A stretch of DNA of 64,000 bases from Notamacropus eugenii (Eukaryota > Chordata > Mammalia > Diprotodontia > Macropodidae), in assembly GCF_028372415.1 (NCBI RefSeq), contig NC_092877.1, forward strand, positions 388,628,342-388,692,341. Direction: 5' to 3'. Below, one piece after another: positions 1 to 64,000 of this stretch; the first letter of the stretch is position 1, and each line of letters starts with the position of its first letter. Below the pieces are notes generated by a model. That model was not told the origin of the DNA. It saw only the letters and a list, made by a program, of their open reading frames with translations, and ran no database searches. The position numbers and the translations under genes are program-made.

Positions 1-857
1 ACATTTGCTTTTATAAGATTTTGAGTTTGAATTTTTTTTCCTCGCCGCTCTCCCCTCTGATTTAGGCTCTACATGTACAATCATATTAAACAGATTTCCT
101 CATTAGTCATGTTGTGGAAGAAGAATCAGAACAAAGGGGAGAAACCAGGAGAAATAAAAAAAAAAAAACAAGGAAGAGCAAACAGCGTGATTCCATCTTT
201 GATCAGCTCTTTCTCTGGATGTGGATGGCACTTTCCATCATGAGTCTTTTGGAGCTGTCTTGCATCATTGCATTGCTGAGAAGAGCTAAGTCTATTAAAG
301 CTGGTCATTGAACACTGTGGCTGTTACTGTGTACAGTGTTCTCCTGGTTCTGCTCACTGCACTCAGCATGTGTTCATCTAAATCTTTCCAGGTTTCTCTG
401 ATGTCTGTCTGCTCATTATTTCTTATAGAATAATAGTATTCCATTACATTCATATACCATAACTTGTTCAGCTATTCCCCAGTTGATGGGCATCTCCTTG
501 ATTTTTTGCCTTCACTAAAAGAGCTCTAAAAATATTTTTGTGTATGTGGGTCATTTTCTCTTTTTATGTTGTCTTTGGGATACAGACATAGCAGTGGTAT
601 TGCTGGATCAAAGGGTATGCACAGTTTAATAGTCTTTTGAGCATAGTTCCAAATTGCTTTCAGAATGGTTGGATCAGTTCACAACTCCACCAGCAATGCA
701 TTACTATTCGAATTTTCCCACATCTTCTCCAACATTTATCATTTTCCTTTTTTTGGTCATATTAGCCAATCAAATAGGTGAGGTGGTACCTCTGAGTTGC
801 TTTAATTTGCATTTCTCTAATCAATAGTGATTTAGAGCAATTTTTTCTTATGATTTT
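1..857 (-). repeat. L1 LINE 3' end, antisense
   Basis: The + strand reads as the reverse complement of an L1 3' UTR and the end of ORF2. It has the phrases typical of antisense L1, such as a 'gggatacaga' block, 'gctggatcaaagggtatg', 'ggttggatcagttcaca' and 'caatagtgatttagagca'. The same series recurs at 42095-42778 and 55385 onward. The left end is cut by the window edge. It is degenerate, with no intact ORF. Confidence 0.85.
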
Positions 858-1024
858 GGAGGCTGGTAGCTGCCTGTACTTGGGCTGCCTCTCGGCTGCC
901 ATGGGAAGCCCAGAGGGTCAGATGGCTTATTGGGATTGCTTTCCCCCTTTGGATTGGGATAAACATATGGAGCAATTTCCCCTTGCTCTCAGTTCCCAGA
1001 TCCACATCTCTTGCAACCACTGCC

Positions 1025-1605
1025 CTAGTTCAAGCCCTTCTCACCTCCCCTAGACCATTGTTGTAACCTCCTAGAGGGGTCTCTCTATAATCCTCGCCCC
1101 TTATGCAGCTGCCAAACTAGTCTTCCAAAATATGCTGCTGTGTCCCCATCACTCCTCTGCTCCAAAAGCTCCCCTGGCTCCCTTTTGGCTCCAGGACAAA
1201 ACTCTCCTTTCCACATTCATTCTAAATTCCAACCAAACTGACTTGTTCTTTGTTCTTCACATATAACATTCCATCTCCCACCTCTATTCCTTTGCACAGG
1301 CTGCGCGCAGCCTGGCTCCCAAGCCTGGAATGTCTTCCCTCCTCAATCCTGTCACTTAGAATCTCCAGCTCTTTTTCCATGGCCCCTCCCAGAGGCCTGC
1401 TCTGATTTCCCCTCCTTCAATCCCACCCCAGAACCTTTGTTTCCCTCTTTCTGAAATGACTGGTTTATTTTTCCCTGTATACATTGTCTCCCCCCAATAG
1501 AACATAAGCTCCTTAGAGACAGGCATTGTTTGGGTTTTTGTCCCTGTCTCCAGGGTCTGGTACAGAGGAGGAGTCTAATGTCTGGTGAAGGAATGAATGA
1601 ATCAC
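1025..1605 (+). repeat. L2 LINE fragment
   Basis: L2 3' portion in sense orientation: a 'cctggaatgtcttccctcctc' type block, then 'aacataagctccttagagacaggca', ending in 'gaatgaatgaatc'. This ending is diagnostic of L2. It is diverged, as expected for an old mammalian LINE. Confidence 0.8.
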
Positions 1606-2657
1606 ATTCTGTGTGATTTTCACAAATTGTGAGTGAGTGAATAACTGACTATGTGCTATGCACTGTACTGTACCACTGAGGCCAGCTCCTGGTGTCTAGG
1701 AGCTCACCCTCTTATTGGAGGAGACAGCACAGAGGAGATGATTCAGGTGCTGGGTGGATGGGGAGGCCCGATGGTCCTTGGGGGGATGTTGAGAATTCCT
1801 GTCTCCAAGTCCTTCCAACCAGAGCTCCCTCTCCCTGTCCCAGATATTCACCATTCTGTGAGCTTATGCCAAAATGTAGACTCTTGTGCCTGGAGAGACT
1901 GTCAGCCACAGATCCCATCCTGGGGTTGGACAGTGGTCTCCTCTGACAGATCTTATTCCAAGGTTGGTCAATGAGTCAGACAGTCAGAGAGTGAGTGCTT
2001 AGCCTGTAGAGTTGGAGAAGCAGATTTCTGAGGCTGAGTTCATCCATAATCTAGTTGATGAAACCAAAGGGACATCAAAGAGACTAGCCCCATCTCTAAA
2101 TGACAGATTCTGACAAGTACTGGACATGCTCCAGAGAGGAAGGATGAGCACAGTCTAGAAAAGACTTTGGACTGGACTGGTGGAGAAGGCAGCCAGACAG
2201 AGCAGGGGAGGCAGGAAACAGAGGGGCAAAGGGCCAGACTGCAGAACCAGCATCAAGTTCCTGCTGACCAGATGGATAGGTCCCTAGGCCAGGTGAGTGC
2301 TCACAACATGACTGCTGCCTACAGGGGAAAAGGTCACATTTGTCAAATGACCTGACTTCATACCTTTACTGACCCTAATTCTGAGGTCAGTGTTTGGCTT
2401 AAGGTCCCCTCCATCTGAACCCTACTGAAGGACAATCTCTGGGAGGCAGGGGTGATGTCCCATCTAATCTAAGCTCTGTTGTTTCTAGAGGGGTGAGAAC
2501 ATTGCAGGTGCCTCCCAGATCCTCCTTGAAATGGGCTAGTCTATTGTTATACTAAATGCAGACAGCTGAGTGTGCTTGGGAAAATTAGATCCCTCCATGC
2601 AAGGGTATGGGTAAGAGTGACTGCCAAGAATGTTGTACTGAGTTCCTAGGAAGATGA

Positions 2658-2704
2658 GGCAGCAGTAGCAGCAGCAGGGGCAGCAGCAGCAGCAGCAGCA
2701 GTAG
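2658..2704 (+). repeat. CAG-rich trinucleotide tract
   Basis: Interrupted (CAG)n with GTAG and GGGG interruptions; seven CAG units are uninterrupted near the right end. On the - strand it creates an artificial poly-leucine reading frame that is not a gene. Confidence 0.85.
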
Positions 2705-3329
2705 AAGGCATGGTTCTGGAGGGTCTTTTAGCAACTGGAGCCTTCTCCATGAAAGGAATGAACCAGCCTTTGGGCACCAGCGACAGCGAGGCTGTGATGC
2801 TGGTGATCCGACTGGCCAGTTGTATAACACTCTGCAGTAATCTGTAGAACTCTTTCCCTGTGGCTTGGGACCCATTCTTATTGTGCGTCTGTGTGAGCAG
2901 GTATACTTATGACCTCCTAATCCCCCATCAGTTTGGGTCTGGATAGGCGGAGCCCTGACTTGTTCATGTTATCTCAGGAGAGTGGTAGATCCCTGGAGAA
3001 AGTCACTGGGAATATATGCTTGACTTTCATATGCTCTTCTAACCCACTGAGTGGATTTGAGGCCCTACCTGATTGGTCATCAGCCAAGATGGTTTATTGG
3101 GGTGTGCCTGCCATGAGTACTATAACTTCTTGGAGCCACAAGTGAGAATTGAATGAGAGGTGTACACCAAAGGTGGATGAGCAGCCCTTACCCCAGAGGT
3201 GTCAGTTCTTCCAAACACCCCGTACACCCCAGAACGGACAGATGAGAACAGTTTGTTGCAATAGCCATAAAGTCCACTGACGTGTGTGCAGTGGAGAGCT
3301 TAGAACTCAACCAGACACTGAAGATGCCA

Positions 3330-3505
3330 AAATGGGACATCATTTATCATCCCGACTTTTGTCCTGCCACTGAACTTTGATGACTCTGGAAGACAGCGAT
3401 GCTGACGACTGCACAGCTCTTCCTCACTTAAATCCAATTCTTGAACAAGTCATGATGTTATCCTTCTTTGAAATGGAGGACAACAATAGCAATGCTTGGG
3501 TTATC
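3330..3505 (+). repeat. Marsupial-type interspersed repeat (unclassified)
   Basis: The segment includes 'actttgatgactctgga', 'cctcacttaaatccaattc', 'caagtcatgatgttatcctt' and ends near 'ggaggacaacaatagc', a pattern I associate with an abundant metatherian short element. Flanking sequence from about 2580 may belong to the same or a longer element. I cannot assign it to a named family. Confidence 0.45.
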
Positions 3506-3898
3506 TTGTTGGGAACCTAGGTCTCCTGAGGTAGGAAGGTTCTGGGGGACTGGCCTGAGCTAATCACTACCAATGAGAATTGATCCCAGACATGGGTAAG
3601 TAACATGTTGTCAGGAGAGAGTTGCACTGAGATGTATTATATCTCTGTTCTCCATTGTAAAGTGCCCTCAGGAATGATCTTGGTGTTTTCAGCAGGTAGT
3701 CTGTCTCCTGACTAACAGTGGATTTTCCAAAACCATACCTGGAGTATCCTATGGGCCTAAGAAGTACTTTCCTCCACTCTACCTCTCAGATGTTATCTTC
3801 CTTATAGGATCAACTAATCTCTGCCCTCGTCCTCTCTGTGTGTCCTTTCTTTATGCCCTGGTGGTTAGGGCTCCCCCCGCCCCAATTATCTTGTAGTT

Positions 3899-3935
3899 AT
3901 ATGTGTGTGTATGTATGTATGTATGCATGTATGTG
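3899..3935 (+). repeat. GT/TATG microsatellite
   Basis: Short run of GT followed by TATG units, deep in an intron. Confidence 0.75.
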
Positions 3936-4468
3936 TTGGATTCCTTATTCCTGGTCTAGTAAAATGTGAGGGACTTCTTGAGCATGTTTCCCCAGTATAG
4001 GGGAATGACAAAAGTGGGCATTTAATGAGTTGTACTGTTATTTAACTCATTAGAAGCCTATATACTGGGGAGCAGTTGCCACCAAATTGGGATGGGGGCA
4101 CAGAGTGGGTGAGGGAATCCTAGGGGACATGTGATGGTATGTGTTTTGGGGGTGGGGTCCTGGGGTGCTGCCCTGCTTCTCTCAGGCTCAGCCTGGGCAG
4201 GGAGCAGAGAGAAGTGGCCAGTGAGGCACGGACCACACTCAGGTCAGGGCAAGAAGCTACCATCCTAGAAGGGAAGCAGTCAGGACCATGGAGAGCTCCA
4301 TTATGGCTGCCTTGCTGGGCGAGTACTCCTGGCTGACTTTGCTCCTACCCAGACTCCCTTTGGCTCCTAAATGGGCTGCTTCCCTTTTAGACCAGAATTC
4401 ATCAGTTATGGGTGATCCTGAATATAATCTGCCCACATCTGGGCTACTGTGCTGGTCCCACATCTCAG

Positions 4469-4561
4469 AAGGCAGCTGACAAGGCAGAGGGGACTCTGGA
4501 GTTTGTCCGAAGGGCTGTCGTTCAGAAAGAAAAGGGAGTAGACCTGTTCTGCTTGGCCCCA
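4469..4561 (+). other. Exon-like open segment, unassigned
   Basis: A 93-nt segment follows a CAG acceptor-like site (weak pyrimidine tract) and is followed by a good donor, CCA|gtaagc. It is open in one frame (31 codons: KAADKAEG at the start, LFCLAP at the end). I do not recognise the peptide. It is phase 0 at both ends, whereas the next PITPNM3 exon needs an incoming phase of 1, so it does not fit as a normal PITPNM3 exon. It may be chance, an old gene fragment or an alternative exon. Confidence 0.2.
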
Positions 4562-4874
4562 GTAAGCAAAGAACAGGTAGATTACCTCTCTGTATGAGAA
4601 AAGCCTTCACAGTGGAAGATGCTGCTTGGGGAGAGACCAGGGAGGCCCCAGCTCTGGAGGTGACTCTCCCAACCAGAGTAGACCATCCTTGTCATCCAAC
4701 TGGCTCATAGAGAAGGAGTCTTAGAAGTACAGCCCTGCAAGGGCCCCTAAAGGCCATGCTTTGGGGAAAGGCTGGACCCAGCAGTTGATGGTACCTTAGG
4801 AGCAGGTACCACATGGGGCCAGTTTGGCTTCTCCCTGACCTTGGATGCTGGCCCTGTTTCCCCAGCCTTTCTTA

Positions 4875-4877
<3 letters not shown>

Positions 4878-4920
<43 letters not shown>
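4878..4920 (+). repeat. (GT)n microsatellite before exon acceptor
   Basis: An uninterrupted run of 43 nt of alternating GT ends 47 nt upstream of the acceptor of the first exon in the window, just before its pyrimidine tract. It is likely length-polymorphic. Confidence 0.97.
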
Positions 4921-4922
<2 letters not shown>

Positions 4923-4967
4923 CTCTCATTTGAGCCTTTGTCTCTTTTTCATCTTCTCTCCTTGCAG

Positions 4968-58988
<54,021 letters not shown>

Positions 58989-61900
58989 AGTTGGGGAGCT
59001 ATAGTTTGGGGCTGCCTTCCTGAGTGGGAGGCCTGCCTGGAGGAGGTGGACGTAGAGGAGGGGGGTGGGTCAGGGGTCAGTCTGCCTTCTCCCAAACACA
59101 AGGAGTTTTTCCTCTTTGTTCCCCTCCCTGTGTCTGTCCAGAAATGCCCCCCTAGAGAAGTTGTGACCCAAACCTTGTGAGTGTGGGCGCTCTGGGGAGT
59201 GTTTGTGGGGCCTTGGGCACTGTTTGTGACCTGAGGCTGTGGTAGCCCTGGGAACAGAATAGGGGTGCAGCAGGCTGTCAGTGCTCCCTTAGTCCCCAGG
59301 GACCAGGGATGGACCAGCTCCTGGGGGCGGGGTAGATGGGTGGGCCTGGTCACAGTAGCATCAGCTTTGGTCCAAGAACTGGCCTCCTTTCCCCAGGCTT
59401 GGGGCATTCTGGGGACTCCCTGGTAGGTTGTCCAGATGTGGGAAAGGTCTGTGGCTGCAGGCCAAGGCTGTTATGTCCACAGGGGAACCTGTGGGCACAG
59501 AGGTGACTAACATGCATGGGTCCGTCATATTTTCCAATGGCCAGCAGCACTCCCTACCCCCACCTCAGGGAGGTCTTGAGAGATGCTGTCGCTGCTGGTG
59601 ATGGCCCTCGCTCTTCCCACGGCAAGGTCTCAGGCTGCAGAGCCCCCAAACACTTTGCAAAGCGACGGGGCCTTCCCTTCACAGAAGGCGGCCGTCTTTG
59701 TCAACGTCTCCCGCTAGGGGCCGGTGCTGGTGGTGCTGTCCCCACCCATGCTCATCAGCTGCCCTCTTGGAAGGGCTTGGGGTTACTTTAGAGTCCCTGA
59801 GTCCCACCCAGTGTCCCGTGGGCTCCCTCCACCCTGACCCCACTGGACTTGGAGTGAGGAGCCTTGGAGGCTGGCCAGGCTTCTGTCACAGTGTGACCAC
59901 AGGCAAGCCCCTTCCCTTGAGGGGCCTCAGTTCCCTGAGGGAGTTTGACTTGATAATCTCGAGATCCCATCTCATTAACTACCAGTGATTATGATGGGTC
60001 TCTGACCTTCCTTCCGCTTCACCCATTTTGTGGACGGCCCCCTCCCCATGCTTCCCCTGACCTGCCAAGGCTCAGCACTCCCCTCTTCAGGAAGGCTAGC
60101 CCATGGCTGGTAGTCAGTGAGGGAGCTGGCCTAGGACAGAGGGAAGGTTAGAAAGAGGCTGGTGAGGGTGGGAGGGTGCCCTGGGTTTCCCAGTCACTTC
60201 CAGGGAGCCTGTCCCATTTATATTTGGAACCTGCCTGCCTGGGGCCACTTCCTGTAAGGCGCACACCTTCACGCACCATGACCATTGGTGTCTAACCCCT
60301 CTAGGGAAGCTCCTCTTGAGCCCCTCTGCCCCTAGAAGGCTGCCAGAGCTGCTTACAGATGGACCAAGGCTCACCCTTGTCTTCTTTCACTCATTTACAT
60401 GCCCACCTGGTTTGTGACTGGAGGGTTTTGGAGGCCAAAGCCCCGGAGCTGATTTGCTCCCCAGCTCGATTTCTCCTAGCCTTGGCCCCTGCCTCCATCA
60501 CTAGCCTGGCTGGTGTCCAGCTGCCACCTGGATGATGCCTGGCTGGATCCCTGCCTAGCTTATGTTCCAGCTGTTTCCTTGGGAATTTCTTGGGTTGAGA
60601 GCTGGGACAGCGCCTCCCTTCTAGGGAAGCAGCTGTGGATGGTTGAGACGGCCTGGTTTGCTTTGGCCTTGGTCTGGTGAGTACAGCCCTGCTTCTGTCT
60701 CATGTCTACCTCTGTCAGTGGGGGAGCTGATCGTACTCCAGTCAAACCCTTCTTAGGCTGGAGCACAGTTGTCTGTGACCAGCAGTCTGTCAACAAACCT
60801 TTATTAATTAAGTGCTTACTGCTGATTGCCTGCAGGGTGCCTGCCCTCCTCAGCCACAGTCCCTTTTGACTGCTGGGCTGACCACCAGACGTGCTTCATT
60901 TCTTTAGGTCACCCCTGGCCGGGCCACTCTCCCCTGGGGCTCAGCAGAGCTCTGGTTGGGTGGTGGAGGGGTGAAAGGGACCTCATCTCTGTCCAGTCTC
61001 CTTGACTTGGCTCAGCACAGGCTCCACACTGGAGCTAAGTATTGGTATATACAAGGCCCTGGCTCATTAGGAGGGCCCTGGCCCAGGCTTCAGCCTTGCC
61101 CTGAATTCCATTCCCCAGTCCAGGACCCTGCCTTGTGAGGCTGCTCTGAGGGGCTGGTGAGAATCCGGGGGTGTCTGGAGTACAGCCTGCCACATTTCCT
61201 TCACACATCAGGCCATGGGGACAGAGGCCTTCAGCTCCCAGGTGGAAAGCATGTGGGCTCTTGTTTCTCCTCGGAGGGTCAGTTGAGCTCAGTACTGGGG
61301 TGTGATGGAGAGGCCTGTTGGCCTGGAGTCCAGCACAGGTTTGACCATCTCATCTGGTTGAGCAAGGCTGGGCTTGGCCCATTTGTTGTTCAGAGTGCTG
61401 AGGGCCTACTGGCAAACTTCCCATGTTCCCAGGGAGTCAAGTCAGGACACTAATACCCCCAGTGAGGGTGCTGGGGTGCTCAGCACACTGGCTTGGGCCC
61501 CTCCTCACATGGGGGCTGGAGGAGGCTCCCTTTGTTCTCCAGAGCCTGCTGCAGCTGCCCCACCAGCCCCATCCCCTTCAGTGCCCCACAGTAGCAGGAG
61601 GGCCCTTCCCAGATACCACCTCACCCCTCGGGCTGATATTGTGTGTGTGTGTGCATGTGTACATGCATGCACAGGCAACTCCCCGTACATCATTGGTTAG
61701 TCTGATGTCTCCCTGTGAAGCTGGAGAAAATGTACTTGGCTGGTGAGGGCTGAGCACAGGTGACATCCATCCATCCCCAATGAGGTCAGCTCTGCGCTCC
61801 CCTCTCTTCACCCCACTGCTGACCAGGCTACAGCTCTAGGCATGGCTGCCCAGCTAGGGTTTGCCTGTGCTTGGGTCTCGGGAGCCAGGAGCTCTCCAGC

Positions 61901-62770
61901 TGCCCCTAGGTCTGTTCACTGCACCTGCTCCACAGGAAAGGTCTTGCTCATACATTTCATTGGATAGCTCATCTTTCCCTTCAGTCAACACCTGATGATT
62001 CTGGGCTAGAGGGAACAAAGGCTGGGAGCTGTTCCCAGAGGATACTTGTGGGGGCTGGGAGGGAGCCATTGGCTGGGCAGGAGGAGATGGTTAAAAGCAA
62101 TCACTTTGAGGCCCATGCCCTAACTCGCGATATGACTTGGTAATATGGCAGCTGGGTTCTACAGAAATGCGCCATGGTCACCTTCCTGCATTGAGTAACT
62201 GCTTTGCCCACATAGACTTTTCTTCCTTTCTTGACAAGAGGGGGGGCCCTGGAGCTCTGCCCCCCTCTTCCCTGACTCCTTGGGCCTTACCCTTTGTTCC
62301 CCCCCTTTCCCGGTCAACCCTCCCTATCCTTTTTTTTAGACTCAAGACTTCTGTGGGTCCTGTTGGGGCAGGAGGGAGATTGAGACTCTTGCATGGCTTT
62401 TGGGGAGGCAGCCAGGAAGATGGACCAAGTGAGTCATCCATGATTGAGCTCTCTGGGCATGTGGGCAGAGGAGGGCGGCCATGACCCTCACCAGGGACCA
62501 CTCCACTGAGGTCTCTGAAATGTCCTTTTTTCTTGGCTCTTGTAATGGTCTCCATTAATCCCATGTAGTTTCCAATATCGTTTGTCAGTGAGGTCATGTG
62601 GTGACAAAGGTTCTTTCTTATGCCTCTCTTGTACAAAGTGGGTCTAAACATGTAAACTACCAGATTTCTTAGAACTGTGTTGCGATTTTTACACAAGGTC
62701 TCACTTTTGATGGGAGCTGGTCTTTGCCTCTCCAGTACTGTCACAAATAAAAACCTGCCTTGCCTTTGAG
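58989..62770 (+). other. PITPNM3: PITPNM3 3' UTR, about 3.8 kb
   Basis: Runs from the stop codon to the only AATAAA I see downstream on the + strand. It includes a sense MIR (about 59845-60000: 'ctgtcacagtgtgaccacag', 'gcctcagttccctgaggg'), a short antisense L2 3' end (about 60784-60860: 'caacaaacctttattaatta'), and a GT run near 61639. The last 250 nt (62520-62750) turn AT-rich, as common at mammalian 3' UTR ends. The UTR length is an inference from the poly(A) signal. Confidence 0.75.
62746..62751 (+). promoter_or_regulatory. PITPNM3: PITPNM3 poly(A) signal
   Basis: AATAAA, followed within 40 nt by a GT-rich 'gattggtgttccc' element that could act as the downstream cleavage signal. Confidence 0.8.
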
Positions 62771-63139
62771 GATACTGATTGGTGTTCCCAGAAGTGTCCT
62801 GGGCTTCAGGCTATACTGGCTAGGGCCTGATCATAGACACTGCTTTCACACACTTACCCAGCTGTAGCTTGGGAGCTCAGCCCTGCTCTGGATCCCCCAT
62901 TCCCTAGGTACAAGGATCAGGGTCAGGTATCTGGGGAAGGGCCTATTGAATGGAAGAGACAGAGGCCTAAGGCTGGTACTGGCTAACCAGGGCCCCTAGC
63001 TTCTGGGCCCATGTCTATGCGCAGTGACGTCCCTGCCACGGTCCCATCTCTCAATCTCCCACCCATATTTATAGGGGGCATTCCCTGAGTGTCTCTAGAC
63101 CAGACACATCCTGCTATGGACCAAAGGCCCCACGGTAGG
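62771..63139. other. Intergenic gap between convergent genes
   Basis: About 370 nt between the two inferred cleavage sites. No promoter or repeat recognised. Confidence 0.55.
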
Positions 63140-63943
63140 AGAGAAGAAACAATATTTATTATCAGTAGGGGACAGAAAGCTTTTCTTCAAAGGAGGGTCA
63201 CTGTAGTGGTTTTGAACAACCAAAGTCTAAGCAAGGGGCAGCATCTGTCAGTCCTAGGTCAGCAGGGTCAAGTCTGGGTGGGACAGACAAGAGGGTGGAG
63301 CCACCTGGGGGCTGGGAGTGTGTATGCCCAGCCTGGCTGGGCTCAGCTGCTTCTGCATGTGACCCTGATGCCACCTTGTGGCAGCTGCTCCTTTCTGCCC
63401 ACAGAGGGGCAGGCTTACAGAAGAAGCCCTCTGGAAGTTTGGAAGAAGCTTCGGTCCCAATGTGAGGTTTGTGGGTGTCCGACCAGGGAGCCGCCCTCTT
63501 TGCCAGGGGGCCACACCTTAATGTTGCTGGCCACCATGGGTACGCCTCCATCCAGAAGCCCAGGAGCACCTCTCAGACTGGCGCACAGCCCTCAGGTTGT
63601 GGGTCATGAGCAGGCGGTAATGCGCTATTGCTCGCTTCCTGCAGAGGACCCATGGATCCTTTAGGCCACAGGGTCCAGCCAGCCCCACCCTCTGGATGCC
63701 TCCTCAGGCTGGATACCAGAAGACCCTCCCCCAGGAAAGGAGAGGGATAGAGGTGAAGGGCTGGGCCACCAGCCCCCTCAGAAAGGGCTCCTCATGCTGG
63801 GAGTGTACCCTGGGCAGGGGCTGTTCCAGCTTCCCCAAGAAACCCGCAGGCAAGGCTGGACCTTTGGGACCCTGGAGATGCCCTCAGGACCACCCCCCTG
63901 ACTGCCCGCCCCAGTCTTTACCTGCCATGCCCACGCCCCCTCT
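63140..63943 (-). other. PIMREG: PIMREG 3' UTR (inferred)
   Basis: From the stop codon at 63944 to just beyond the poly(A) signal, about 800 nt on the - strand. Open frames within it on either strand have no support. Confidence 0.5.
63155..63160 (-). promoter_or_regulatory. PIMREG: PIMREG poly(A) signal, - strand
   Basis: TTTATT on the + strand gives AATAAA on the - strand, placed as expected for the gene ending at 63944. Confidence 0.55.
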
Positions 63944-63974
63944 TCAGTTTTGAATGAGAGAAACAGTCAAGTCA
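63944..63974 (-). CDS. PIMREG: PIMREG (FAM64A) terminal coding exon, partial
   Basis: On the - strand a strong acceptor (tatctcttgtcttag) precedes a 31-nt coding end. The first base completes a codon (AG|T would give Ser, as in human), then DLTVSLIQN and stop TGA. Human PIMREG, as I recall it, ends in GDIVSLIHD, giving a matching length, a VSLI core and the same stop position. Human PIMREG lies tail-to-tail with PITPNM3, so position and strand agree. PIMREG is a nuclear, mitosis-associated protein that interacts with the PICALM (CALM) protein. Only nine residues are visible, so the call leans on synteny. Confidence 0.65.
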
Positions 63975-64000
63975 CTAAGACAAGAGATAGGAGAGGGAGG

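Larger units (their letters stand above)
1..4967. other. PITPNM3: Upstream PITPNM3 intron (part)
   Basis: This stretch holds no PITPNM3 coding exon that I can recognise. The expected preceding exon, encoding an acidic EFFDA-type FFAT motif, is not present, so it lies further left. Contents are an antisense L1 3' end (1-857), an L2 copy (about 1025-1605), a CAG-rich tract, a marsupial-type interspersed repeat near 3330-3505, short GT/TATG repeats, an unassigned exon-like segment at 4469-4561, and a long TG repeat directly before the first exon. Confidence 0.8.

Noticed and set aside
2585..2875. 96-codon frame with poly-leucine on the - strand
   Set aside because: The leucines come from a CAG repeat, and the remainder has no similarity I recognise.
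3380..3420. Acidic-looking segment 'gaagacagcgatgctgacga', considered as the FFAT-type exon
   Set aside because: It lies in a marsupial interspersed repeat and does not encode the EFFDA motif.
62178..62744. 188-codon open frame on the - strand inside the PITPNM3 3' UTR
   Set aside because: It has no recognisable domain and lies opposite a 3' UTR end. Its length is notable, but no splice or start context supports it.
63530..63645. - strand stretch reading KRAIAHYRLLMTHNLRAVRQ, first considered as a terminal exon
   Set aside because: Its acceptor lacks a pyrimidine tract, and no upstream exon joins in frame without a stop. The PIMREG end at 63944 explains the region better.
63089..63664. 191-codon open frame on the + strand
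   Set aside because: It sits in the intergenic gap and opposite the inferred PIMREG 3' UTR. There is no family resemblance, and the composition looks random.

Overview
This is vertebrate nuclear DNA, almost certainly from a marsupial. It carries spliced coding exons with canonical GT/AG boundaries. Its repeats are antisense L1 3' ends of a type familiar from metatherian genomes, recognisable L2 and MIR copies, and remnants of L3/CR1-type LINEs. I cannot resolve the species. There are no prokaryotic genes, operons, CRISPR arrays or insertion sequences.

One gene dominates. Seventeen exons on the + strand between 4968 and 58988 encode residues corresponding to about human position 41 to the stop codon of PITPNM3 (Nir1, membrane-associated phosphatidylinositol transfer protein 3). 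Every splice junction keeps the reading frame, and the exons give 919 residues plus one split codon at the left edge. The first two human exons (start codon and acidic FFAT-type region) lie upstream of the window. A short human exon expected between 5075 and 24988 was not found, but the flanking phases still join in frame without it. The protein has a lipase-like region with a degenerate nucleophile elbow (GDCVGG), a DDHD domain, and a C-terminal LNS2 domain whose HAD-type motif reads SIDGS, so it is probably a lipid-sensing module without phosphatase activity. The 3' UTR runs to an AATAAA at 62746.

A second gene enters from the right on the - strand. A 31-nt terminal coding exon (63974 to 63944), a long 3' UTR and an AATAAA on the - strand near 63155 fit PIMREG (FAM64A), the tail-to-tail neighbour of PITPNM3 in human. 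The two poly(A) sites are only about 370 bp apart.

Layout: 1-4967 is upstream intron (L1, L2, other repeats). 4968-26873 holds three early exons separated by a 19.9-kb intron. 26874-42827 holds two exons in long introns with a minisatellite, a TG-rich tract and a long CT tract. 42828-58988 is an exon-dense stretch (12 exons), broken by a CTTC tract, L2/MIR copies, a second minisatellite and a 1.9-kb L1. 58989-64000 is 3' UTR, a short intergenic gap and the PIMREG tail.

The most interesting points are places where repeats touch splicing signals: a 43-nt TG repeat beside the acceptor of an in-frame skippable exon, a tandem duplication that copies a splice donor, and an L1 that runs almost to the acceptor of an LNS2 exon. 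I found no convincing wholly new biological system.
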